A stretch of 64,000 nt of DNA, taken from contig NZ_JAELTU010000003.1 in assembly GCF_016429015.1 (NCBI RefSeq), forward strand, positions 39,867 to 103,866, read 5' to 3'. Below, piece by piece: positions 36,468 through 43,842 of the stretch. The notes beneath the pieces are model-generated. The model was given only the letters and a program-made list of their open reading frames with translations. It ran no database searches and was not told the DNA's origin. The position numbers and the translations under genes are program-made. This stretch comes from Rhizobium sp. ASV20 (GTDB lineage: Bacteria > Pseudomonadota > Alphaproteobacteria > Rhizobiales > Rhizobiaceae). Numbering within the stretch: position 1 is the stretch's first letter; each line of letters starts with the position of its first letter.

Positions 36468-39400
36468 CTATTCCAGCGCTTCGATGTTCTGGGGTGCCAA
36501 TCGGCCTTTGAGAAGATCGCGCATTGCCGTGACATTGCCTTTGAGGCGGCCTTTGCGATCGATCCAGGGCTCTGGCCGCCAGACTCTGACGAGATTGGCC
36601 GTCAGGTTACGGCCAATCTGCACAGCTGCCTGCCGAGCGCTCATCGTGCCCTTGCGCATGAGGTAGAGCGGGTTTGCAACTTGCGAGTAGCCGAGGCGGA
36701 TGCCGCTCGACCGTCCGCCCTTCGTGCCAAGATGAACGCCTTCAAGCTGCCTGGCGCTGACGACCTGGCCATAGTGGGAAACGAGCCTGCTGAAATCCAC
36801 ATCCTCGAGCCAACCGTAGAACGGCAGGTTTTCGTCGAAGCGCAGGCTGGCGGCTTTGACGATGGCCATTCTGATCGCCATGTTGCAGCCATAGGCATTA
36901 TAGACCTGGCGGACCTGCAAGGCCGGCTCGGATCGACGCCTGCGCTTGCTCTCCACCAAACGCAGCCCATCACGCACGGAAATGCCCGGCCCGGTCACAC
37001 CGTCGGCCAGAACCGTGCCGGTGCATATCGCCACATCGGGCTGAAGCTGAAACAGCCGCTCCGCCTCTTCGATGTAGGTTGGTGTCATCAGGAAGTCGTC
37101 GTCGAGAAAAAGGACGACGTCTGCATCCTGGATACCGTCGAGAATGCGATTGCGCTGCCGGCACAACCCGCGTTCGCAAATGAGCACGCGCACCGGAAAG
37201 TCGAGATTTCGCAGGCAGCTCGGGTCGATATCCTCCGGCGAGGAAAGGCAGACCACGATCTCGTCGGGCTTGCGGGTTTGATTGGCGATGTTCGGGAGAA
37301 TGGAAGACAGGATATCGCGACGTCCCGCGCTCGCAATACCAACGGTAATCTTTAAGGGACGCCCCAGGACCTGGCCTGTCAGCCGCCTTGCCGAAGCGCG
37401 CTGCTGACGCTCCTGCGGCTTGCGACGCCAGGGCCGCGAGTGGCGGTTCTGTCGTCTTTCGTAGCTGCGATTGGCGATAATGCCGAGAATATTGATCGTT
37501 GTCGTGCCGAAGCTTGCCAATGCGTCGGACAGTCTTTCCACGGTCATCTTGTTCGTCTGCCCGACGACGACGACAATGCCTTCGAGATAGGTGCAGATCA
37601 CGCGCGTATCCGCAGAATCCTCGAACGCGGACATGTCGACGATCACGACTTTATATTGCCGCCGCAGCAAATCGATCTCCGCCTTGAGCGCCGGAAGATG
37701 TCCGTAGCGTTGCGATGCGGCAACCGATTTTTCGGTCTCGTCGACTGTCACCACCGGAACGCTTCCATGCGCATGCACGAACTCCGCATCCGGCTGATGA
37801 TCGGTCTTTGCAACCAGAAAACCGTTTTCGTGGGCGACGGCATACCGCCGCGGCACCTCGTTGATATTTAGGGCCTCCATGCCGAATTCCGTCCCGGATT
37901 CGGTAACGACACAACTCAATCTTGCGTTAAGGAAGTCAGCATCGACCAGGACCACTGAGGCGCCCTCGTGTTGATATAGCTGCGCAAGATTGGTGGCGAT
38001 CGTGGTCTTGCCCTCGCCTGTGCCGACGGATGTGATGCCGATCACCATGGGCGCACTCGGCGGAAAGGCGGAATCGATGGAGTGCTTGACGCCGCGCAAT
38101 GCTTCGGAAAATTGCGAATATGGCGTATCGATCACAGACCTGAGCGGCAACATCGTTCGTCGCCAACTGGGGCTGGCCACAGCCATGCCTCCGGGCAGGA
38201 ATGAGGGGCTTGCGTAAACGGGCACGTGGCCCAGGGAGCTGATCCCCAATTCCCGCCGCAGCTTTTCACTGGAGCTGACACGCCGATCCAGGCCATCCCG
38301 CAGCAAGGCCGCCATGACGCCGGCAGCAAGGCCGAGCATCGCCGTGAACGGCATGACGAAAGACGACTTCGGCCATGTCTTTGCCAATGGTACGGCTGCC
38401 GCCGTCACCACGCGGATGCTGCCAAGTGGAAACGATTCCTTTTGCAAAGCGCCGATCAGCTGCTGCAGAATGCTTTCATACATGCGGCGATAGGTGGTTG
38501 CCCTGCTTTCCATTTCCGACAACTCGACTTTCGCCAGGTTCTTGTCGGTTCCGGCGTCTTTCAACGAGGCAACTTCGTCGCTGAGAAGCTTTTCTCGGGT
38601 TTGTGCCACGTCCAGGTTTGTCTTGTAGACTGCCTGAATACGCTCGAACTCCTTGCGCATGTCCCCTTTTACCCGGTCGATTTCCTGTCGCGCAGCAACG
38701 ATGGCAGGATTATCGGCATCGTATCTGCTTGTGAGGCTATTCAGCTTGGCCGTCGCAACACCCAGATCTTCTTGGAGTTTTTGTATGCGCGGGTTGTTCA
38801 TCGTTTCGTCGACATCGCCCTCGACCTTGCCCCCTGCCATCAGTTCGTTGAGTGTCGCAAGCTTGGCTGATTCAGCTGCCGTTTGCGCCTTGGCCGCGAC
38901 GGCTTGGCTGCTGATCTCGGACAATTGTTGCTGGTCGAGAGAGGACGATGTGCTGATTTCCATGATCCCGTTCTTGGCGCGGAATTCCTCGACGTTCATG
39001 GCTGCTTCGCGCGCCTGTCGTCCGACCTCGATCAGCCGCGTCTCCAGCCATTTCGCACCGCTTTGCGCTGCTGAAGCGCGGTCCGCCAGACCAGTGCTGA
39101 TATAGGCTTCGGCAACGGCGTTCGCCACGGCGGCCGCCTTTTGCGGATCGACCGAACTATAGCCGATTTCGAGGATGTAGGACTGGCCCACGCGGGTTAC
39201 CTCGACGCGCGACAGGAAAGAGGCCATGGTGCGGCGCATGACGTCGTCCTCGGTGGCCTCCGTTTTTGCGCTCCCGTCATCGCCATGCCTGAAAAAACTG
39301 AACAGGCCACGCAACTTGTCATGCAGGGCAGCTTGCCATGACATGCCCCCTATGATTTCCGGGTCTTCCGTCAGGTTCAGTTTCTGGACGACGGCGCGTG

Positions 39401-39725
39401 CGATTGCTTCGGATTTGACGATCTCGACCTGGCTTGCAATTTCAGCGGCTTCGATGATGACAGTCCCGGTGAATGCATCCTGGGAAACGATGCGCCCCTG
39501 ATCCGGATCCATGACGAGACGGGTGGTTGCCAGATAGACCGGTTGGGTCGTCGCCATGTAGATGCTGCCGATACCGAGCCCCGCTCCCGTAAATAGCGCA
39601 AAGAGCATCCAATGCCGTTGCAGGAAGCGCCAAACGTCGCGAAACGAAATATACTCGCTGCTCCCCGTGCCCTTGGCCTCCGATGGAGTGCCGGAGAAAC
39701 CCTTGCCGATCTCGTGAACTGCCAT
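36468..39725 (-). CDS. Wzz/BY-kinase chain-length regulator fused to a family 2 glycosyltransferase
   Basis: 1085 residues, roughly 300 longer than ExoP-type proteins. Residues ~25-475 are a Wzz domain with membrane helices (WMLFALFTGAGLGIGSIYMA; SFVMPFTAMLGLAAGVMAAL) flanking a periplasmic coiled coil. Residues ~555-740 are a bacterial tyrosine-kinase/ParA-like ATPase (Walker A GTGEGKTT, Lys573; Walker A' VVLVDADF; Walker B VVIVDMSAF). After a basic linker, residues ~790-1050 form a GT2 glycosyltransferase (ITVGIASAGRRDILSS; FLDDDFL near 874; YGWLEDVDFS). The C-terminal Tyr cluster usual in BY-kinases is not apparent; only RSYERRQ is seen at the domain end. It probably couples chain-length control to a glycosyl transfer at the membrane. 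Single uninterrupted frame. Confidence 0.9.
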   Translation of the reverse strand: MAVHEIGKGFSGTPSEAKGTGSSEYISFRDVWRFLQRHWMLFALFTGAGLGIGSIYMATTQPVYLATTRLVMDPDQGRIVSQDAFTGTVIIEAAEIASQVEIVKSEAIARAVVQKLNLTEDPEIIGGMSWQAALHDKLRGLFSFFRHGDDGSAKTEATEDDVMRRTMASFLSRVEVTRVGQSYILEIGYSSVDPQKAAAVANAVAEAYISTGLADRASAAQSGAKWLETRLIEVGRQAREAAMNVEEFRAKNGIMEISTSSSLDQQQLSEISSQAVAAKAQTAAESAKLATLNELMAGGKVEGDVDETMNNPRIQKLQEDLGVATAKLNSLTSRYDADNPAIVAARQEIDRVKGDMRKEFERIQAVYKTNLDVAQTREKLLSDEVASLKDAGTDKNLAKVELSEMESRATTYRRMYESILQQLIGALQKESFPLGSIRVVTAAAVPLAKTWPKSSFVMPFTAMLGLAAGVMAALLRDGLDRRVSSSEKLRRELGISSLGHVPVYASPSFLPGGMAVASPSWRRTMLPLRSVIDTPYSQFSEALRGVKHSIDSAFPPSAPMVIGITSVGTGEGKTTIATNLAQLYQHEGASVVLVDADFLNARLSCVVTESGTEFGMEALNINEVPRRYAVAHENGFLVAKTDHQPDAEFVHAHGSVPVVTVDETEKSVAASQRYGHLPALKAEIDLLRRQYKVVIVDMSAFEDSADTRVICTYLEGIVVVVGQTNKMTVERLSDALASFGTTTINILGIIANRSYERRQNRHSRPWRRKPQERQQRASARRLTGQVLGRPLKITVGIASAGRRDILSSILPNIANQTRKPDEIVVCLSSPEDIDPSCLRNLDFPVRVLICERGLCRQRNRILDGIQDADVVLFLDDDFLMTPTYIEEAERLFQLQPDVAICTGTVLADGVTGPGISVRDGLRLVESKRRRRSEPALQVRQVYNAYGCNMAIRMAIVKAASLRFDENLPFYGWLEDVDFSRLVSHYGQVVSARQLEGVHLGTKGGRSSGIRLGYSQVANPLYLMRKGTMSARQAAVQIGRNLTANLVRVWRPEPWIDRKGRLKGNVTAMRDLLKGRLAPQNIEALE

Positions 39726-39755
39726 GACTATCGCCCCATCTTCGCTTGCTTGGCA

Positions 39756-41093
39756 CTATTGGGATTGACCGGTGTCGACAGATGAGACCGTCGTGCCGTC
39801 CAGACTTCCGGAAATGTTGTAGCGTACATCCAGCACGTCTCCTGGCTGCAACTCGGTCGCCTCGGTTACCTGGACAGCATTGGCCTCATCGCCCTTTCGC
39901 GTGATCCAATATTCCAAGGGCTGAAGATCGAGCGCCTTCATGCTCTGGCTTCTTGACAGTGAAGCGCCGGAAATCTGCAGCAGCTGCAGGGTCGTGTTGC
40001 GCTTGAGCTTGGTATCTTCGATTTCGGTCTCGGTGGCCTGCAGCTGCTGGCCGGCGTCGGTTTTCCGCTGGCCCTTGAGATTGAGGGCATCGCGTTCGGT
40101 CTCGCTGAGCTTCTGCTTGGCCTGCATCGACGCGACGACAAGATCCAGCTTGCCTGCCTGCATCTCGGCGACCGTCCGCTCCAGAGAGGTTTTACGCGAT
40201 GTCGTCAGGATCTTCGTGTCGACCAGCTTGGAGATGTCGCTCAATTCGTCCTGGGCGATCTTCACCTGCTCGTCCTGAGAGGACATCTTCTCATCGAGGA
40301 TATTGATTTCATTGTGCAATAGAGCTTCCAGATCTGCGGCTGAAGCCAGTTGCTGGCGCAAGGCATCTACCCTGGCATTGAACAAATCCACTTCGCTTGT
40401 CATGATCTGCCGGACAGCCGAGCCCTCGGGAGCGGCTTTGATCTCCGGTGGAAAGGTGATTGCGGGTTGATCGTCGAGTTCCGCCAAAAGGCGAGCCCGC
40501 CGGGCACCCAGCTGTTTCAGCTGCAACTCCATCCGGCTGATCTCACCCGCATAGCTGATCTGCTGGGCTTCGGTATAATCGCCGGTCTGGCTGGAGCGGC
40601 GCTCGCGGCCGCCGGCCATTGCCATTGCTTGCTTGACGGTCAGGCCGGGTCTGAACTCCAGCTCGCTCGGCTTTTCAACCGCACCAGACACATAGATCAT
40701 CGGATATTTGATCACTTCGACCGAGGCAGTTGGCGCGACCACCAAACCGGTGATCTGCTTCAACTTCACGCCGATCTCGTCACTGATGTCCTCGACCGTT
40801 TTGTCGCCGACCTGCATTTGACCGATCATCGGAATGGAGATCGAGCCCGACTGCGAGACGACATATTCGCCGTTCAGCGCCGTCCATTCCTTGTATTCGC
40901 CGGTGCCGCTGATCCATTCGACAATGGCAATCTTCAGCCTGGCCTGTGGTCCGACATGGTAGATGTCACCGGCTGTCGCGTTTGCGGCTCCATAGGGGCC
41001 CGCGCCAGAAAGGATCATTGCAAACAGCCAGGGCGTCAGGACCTTATGCGATCGGGACGCCGAACGGCAAATCGAAGCGGAAACTCTCGACAT
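39756..41093 (-). CDS. ExoF-like polysaccharide export protein (Wza family)
   Basis: 445 residues. After an N-terminal export segment (VLTPWLFAMILSGAGPYGAA) comes the polysaccharide biosynthesis/export domain: YHVGPQARLKIAIVEWISGT, NGEYVVSQSGSISIPMIGQM and a SLBB-like strand set ending VSGAVEKPSELEFRPGLTVK. A long coiled coil (~190-380) follows, then a final beta strand region (ELQPGDVLDVRYNI). This layout is that of rhizobial ExoF rather than the shorter lipoprotein Wza; no lipobox Cys is seen. It should form the periplasmic/outer-membrane export part of the EPS machinery with the Wzz-kinase fusion encoded 30 bases downstream. It heads the minus-strand EPS gene run. Confidence 0.88.
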   Translation of the reverse strand: MSRVSASICRSASRSHKVLTPWLFAMILSGAGPYGAANATAGDIYHVGPQARLKIAIVEWISGTGEYKEWTALNGEYVVSQSGSISIPMIGQMQVGDKTVEDISDEIGVKLKQITGLVVAPTASVEVIKYPMIYVSGAVEKPSELEFRPGLTVKQAMAMAGGRERRSSQTGDYTEAQQISYAGEISRMELQLKQLGARRARLLAELDDQPAITFPPEIKAAPEGSAVRQIMTSEVDLFNARVDALRQQLASAADLEALLHNEINILDEKMSSQDEQVKIAQDELSDISKLVDTKILTTSRKTSLERTVAEMQAGKLDLVVASMQAKQKLSETERDALNLKGQRKTDAGQQLQATETEIEDTKLKRNTTLQLLQISGASLSRSQSMKALDLQPLEYWITRKGDEANAVQVTEATELQPGDVLDVRYNISGSLDGTTVSSVDTGQSQ

Positions 41094-41402
41094 CAGCTGA
41101 ACTCTCGCTTGCGTAACGCACGTGCCATCGGTCAGTCGAAGGCACAGGCGACGAGATCAACAGGAGGACACGCAGAGGTAAATCCCCTGCTGCAGCAACA
41201 AGGCTTATCACTTGTGACAGGGAGCTGGGCGATCCTGCCCCCTCTTGGTCAGGAAGCCATATCCTTGTGTAGAGGCTGCAAATGCCGGCTAAATCTTTTG
41301 GCTACCACCTTCGCCCATTTGGATGCCTCGCTGAACCAATGTAGGCCCTGTCGCAAAAGTTGCCGCCTGCTCAATGTGGTCTCTGCCGACGGAGGGACAG
41401 AC
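41094..41402. promoter_or_regulatory. Divergent promoter region of the EPS genes
   Basis: 309 bases between the ExoF-like gene (minus) and a GT4 gene (plus). The plus-strand frame remains open through it but resembles no protein. It must supply promoters in both directions. GGAGGG at about 41391-41396 is the ribosome binding site of the plus-strand gene. I see no clear operator. Confidence 0.4.
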
Positions 41403-42599
41403 ATGCGGGTGGCGATCGTACATTATTGGCTGGTGGCGATGCGAGGCGGGGAAAAAGTCGTCGAGGCGCTCTGCGACATGTATCCGGATGCCGACATATT
41501 CACCCTCGTCTGCGATGAAAGCAGGCTCTCGGACAAGATACGAAAGCACAAGATCGTCACGTCGTTCCTGCAGCGAATTCCCGGCGCAGTGAGGGCCTAT
41601 CAGTCCCTTCTTCCGCTCATGCCGTTCGCGCTGGAAAGCTTCGATCTCACCGACTACGATCTCATCATCTCAAGTGAATCAGGCCCGGCCAAGGGTATCA
41701 TTCCGCCGCCTCAGGCGACGCACGTCTGCTACTGCCATTCACCCATGCGATATCTTTGGGATCACTATCATTTCTATCGATCCCATGCCGGTCTCGGCTC
41801 GCGGCTCATGATGCCGATGCTCGCGCCACTCCTGCGCTCCTGGGACGTCAGCACCAGCCTGCGCGTCGATCGCTTCGTCGCCAATTCGCATCACGTTTGC
41901 GATCGCATCGGCAAATACTATCGACGCCCGGCAACCGTCGTCTATCCGCCAGTCAATGTCGACGATTTCGCGCCAGCCTCATCGACGGAGGACTTCTATC
42001 TGTGTGCCGGCCAGCTGGTTCCCTACAAGCGGGTCGACCTGGCGATAGAGGCCTTTACCCGGATGAACCGCAATCTCTTGGTCATCGGCGAAGGCCGGCA
42101 ACTGGAGGAGCTGAAACGCAGCGCCGGTCCCTCTATCACCTTTCTCGGCCATACCCCCTTCGCGGTCCTGAAAGAAAAACTTGCCCGCTGTCGCGCCTTG
42201 ATTTTTCCGGGGGAAGAAGATTTCGGCATCGTTCCCGTCGAGGCTATGGCAAGTGGCAGGCCTGTTATCGCCTATGGCAGCGGCGGTGCGTTGGAAACGG
42301 TCATACCGGGAGTAAGCGGAGTTCTGTTCGACGAGCAGTCCGCCGATGCCCTTATCGACGCGGTGCATCAATTCGAGGCCACGGAGCATCACTTTCATTC
42401 CGAAATACTATTGGCCCATGCGGAGCAATTCAGTCGGCACCGATTCATCGCCGGCATGGGGGCCATTATCAACGAGGAGCTGCTGACCCGCAGGGCCAAT
42501 AAGCTGCGCGGCCATCGCCCCGTCGCGGCCATGCAGCTTGGCCTTGAAGCGCAATTGCCGATCCTTGCTACAAAGCCGCAAGAGACCACGTTGCAGTAG
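41403..42599 (+). CDS. Family 4 glycosyltransferase
   Basis: 398 residues from ATG 41403, which has GGAGGG seven bases before it. The open frame extends far upstream opposite the exporter gene, but homology starts at MRVAIVHYWLVAMRGGEKVV, a standard GT4 N-terminus with the Gly-Gly acceptor motif. Also seen: VCYCHSPMRYLWDHYHFYRS, the donor domain LCAGQLVPYKRVDLAIEAFT, and FPGEEDFGIVPVEAMASGRP with the retaining GT4 Glu residues. It adds a sugar (often mannose-like in close relatives) to the EPS intermediate. Transcribed away from the rest of the EPS genes, with the same promoter region. Confidence 0.9.
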   Translation: MRVAIVHYWLVAMRGGEKVVEALCDMYPDADIFTLVCDESRLSDKIRKHKIVTSFLQRIPGAVRAYQSLLPLMPFALESFDLTDYDLIISSESGPAKGIIPPPQATHVCYCHSPMRYLWDHYHFYRSHAGLGSRLMMPMLAPLLRSWDVSTSLRVDRFVANSHHVCDRIGKYYRRPATVVYPPVNVDDFAPASSTEDFYLCAGQLVPYKRVDLAIEAFTRMNRNLLVIGEGRQLEELKRSAGPSITFLGHTPFAVLKEKLARCRALIFPGEEDFGIVPVEAMASGRPVIAYGSGGALETVIPGVSGVLFDEQSADALIDAVHQFEATEHHFHSEILLAHAEQFSRHRFIAGMGAIINEELLTRRANKLRGHRPVAAMQLGLEAQLPILATKPQETTLQ

Positions 42600-42621
42600 G
42601 TCGCGTTGGCATCGTCTCCGA

Positions 42622-42668
42622 AACGAACCGCCAATCCTGAGTGAAGGATTGCATGCCTTCGGTTCGTT
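42622..42668. repeat. Nested stem-loop after the GT4 gene
   Basis: A 9-bp outer stem (AACGAACCG at 42622-42630 with CGGTTCGTT at 42660-42668) encloses a 7-bp inner hairpin (CAATCCT 42632-42638 with AGGATTG 42645-42651). It starts 22 bases after the GT4 stop. The following sequence is only moderately T-rich (GCTTTTGC), so it may be a terminator of the plus-strand gene or an RNA structural element. Confidence 0.5.
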
Positions 42669-42746
42669 GCTCCGCTTTTGCTTCCTATGGCTTAAGCTTG
42701 TCCGCCACTTTGAATAGCGCGGACGCAGCCACATCGGCATGATGCA

Positions 42747-42779
42747 TTGACTTTTGTCAGTGATGATGAATTATGTCAG
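42747..42779. promoter_or_regulatory. Candidate SorC operator upstream of its own gene
   Basis: TGAC-TTTT-GTCA (42748-42759) is an inverted repeat, and a further GTCAGT half-site occurs at 42775-42780. The same TGAC/GTCA half-sites recur in a larger palindrome at 49741-49766 between the transporter and mtnK. Both places lie next to genes that the SorC-type regulator should control. Confidence 0.4.
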
Positions 42780-42804
42780 TACTTCTGATTTCTAAGAGAG
42801 CAGC

Positions 42805-43785
42805 ATGCCGATCCGCTCCAATGACCAAATTATTCACAAGGCCGCCTGGCTGTACTATACTCACGGTATGCGCCAGGATGAAGTTGCCCAGCGCCTGGAG
42901 ATCTCGCGTGCCTCGATTGCCATGTATCTGCGCCGCGCTCGCGAAATGGGCATCGTCACGATCACGACGTCTTCCGAACTGTTCTCCGACGATGTCCTAG
43001 CGCGGGAACTGGAAGACGCAACGGGCCTCACGGCCGTCTGGATTGTTCCCGAAGACCGCCAAGCGATGGATCCGACGGCAGAAATGCCTGTCGTTGCTGC
43101 GTCCGTGTTCCTTGAGCTCATCAACAAGGGCGATCGGATCGGCGTGGCCTGGGGGCGAACCGTTTATCACATCGCCGACGTCATGCCCTTTGCTGATCTG
43201 CGCGGTGTCACCGTGGTTCAGCTATGCGGCAATCTGGGCGCACCCTACTCCTATCGCCCCGACCAGTGCACGACCGAAATCGCGCGGCGGCTTAATGCCG
43301 AGGGCATCAACCTCTATGCGCCGCTTGTGCTTTCCTCGGAGCGGCTCGCCGAAGAATTGCGCTCCGAGCCGGTCATCCGCGAACAGCTCGCGACAATCGC
43401 CGACTGCCAGCTCGCGCTCTACTCGGTCGGCGGCATCGAAGACGATAGTCATCTCGTCAAATGCGGCGCCCTTTCGGCGGAAGAAATGCAGGCGATGGGT
43501 CACCGTGGAGCTGCAGGCGTCATTGCCGGACAACTCATCGATCACGACGGCCAATGGATGGATTGCGCGCACAATCGGCGCTGCATGTCCGCGGACCTCG
43601 ACTCTATCCGCGCGATCAAGAAGCGCATGCTCGTCGTGCAGGAAGACAGCAAATTCGAACCCCTGGTCGCCGCGCTGAAAGGCGGCTTTGCATCGCACCT
43701 CGTCGTCACCACATCGATGGCGCGACGGATCCTGGATCGTTGGAGGGCTGAGGGGCTCGACAGGAACAGCTCGGGCAAGACCTGA
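42805..43785 (+). CDS. SorC-family sugar-responsive transcriptional regulator
   Basis: 326 residues. An N-terminal helix-turn-helix (HGMRQDEVAQRLEISRASIA, about 20-46) is followed by a SorC/DeoR C-terminal effector domain (~60-315): GDRIGVAWGRTVYHIADVMP, VVQLCGNLGAPYSYRPDQCT, DCQLALYSVGGIEDDSHLVK and GVIAGQLIDHDGQWMD. SorC proteins are tetrameric repressors or activators released by phosphosugars. It lies 57 bases before the aldolase/dehydrogenase gene on the same strand and near the ABC and kinase genes, so it is the likely regulator of the whole 43-55 kb catabolic locus, sensing a phosphorylated pentose derivative. Confidence 0.92.
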   Translation: MPIRSNDQIIHKAAWLYYTHGMRQDEVAQRLEISRASIAMYLRRAREMGIVTITTSSELFSDDVLARELEDATGLTAVWIVPEDRQAMDPTAEMPVVAASVFLELINKGDRIGVAWGRTVYHIADVMPFADLRGVTVVQLCGNLGAPYSYRPDQCTTEIARRLNAEGINLYAPLVLSSERLAEELRSEPVIREQLATIADCQLALYSVGGIEDDSHLVKCGALSAEEMQAMGHRGAAGVIAGQLIDHDGQWMDCAHNRRCMSADLDSIRAIKKRMLVVQEDSKFEPLVAALKGGFASHLVVTTSMARRILDRWRAEGLDRNSSGKT

Positions 43786-43842
43786 GCCTGTCACATGGCC
43801 CGCCGATCAGGATCGGGCCGTTTCATTGGGAGGCAGACAGAA

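Noticed and set aside
40350..41402. Long plus-strand open frame continuous with the GT4 gene
   Set aside because: It lies opposite the ExoF-like coding sequence, resembles no protein, and the GT4 homology with a good ribosome binding site begins at 41403.
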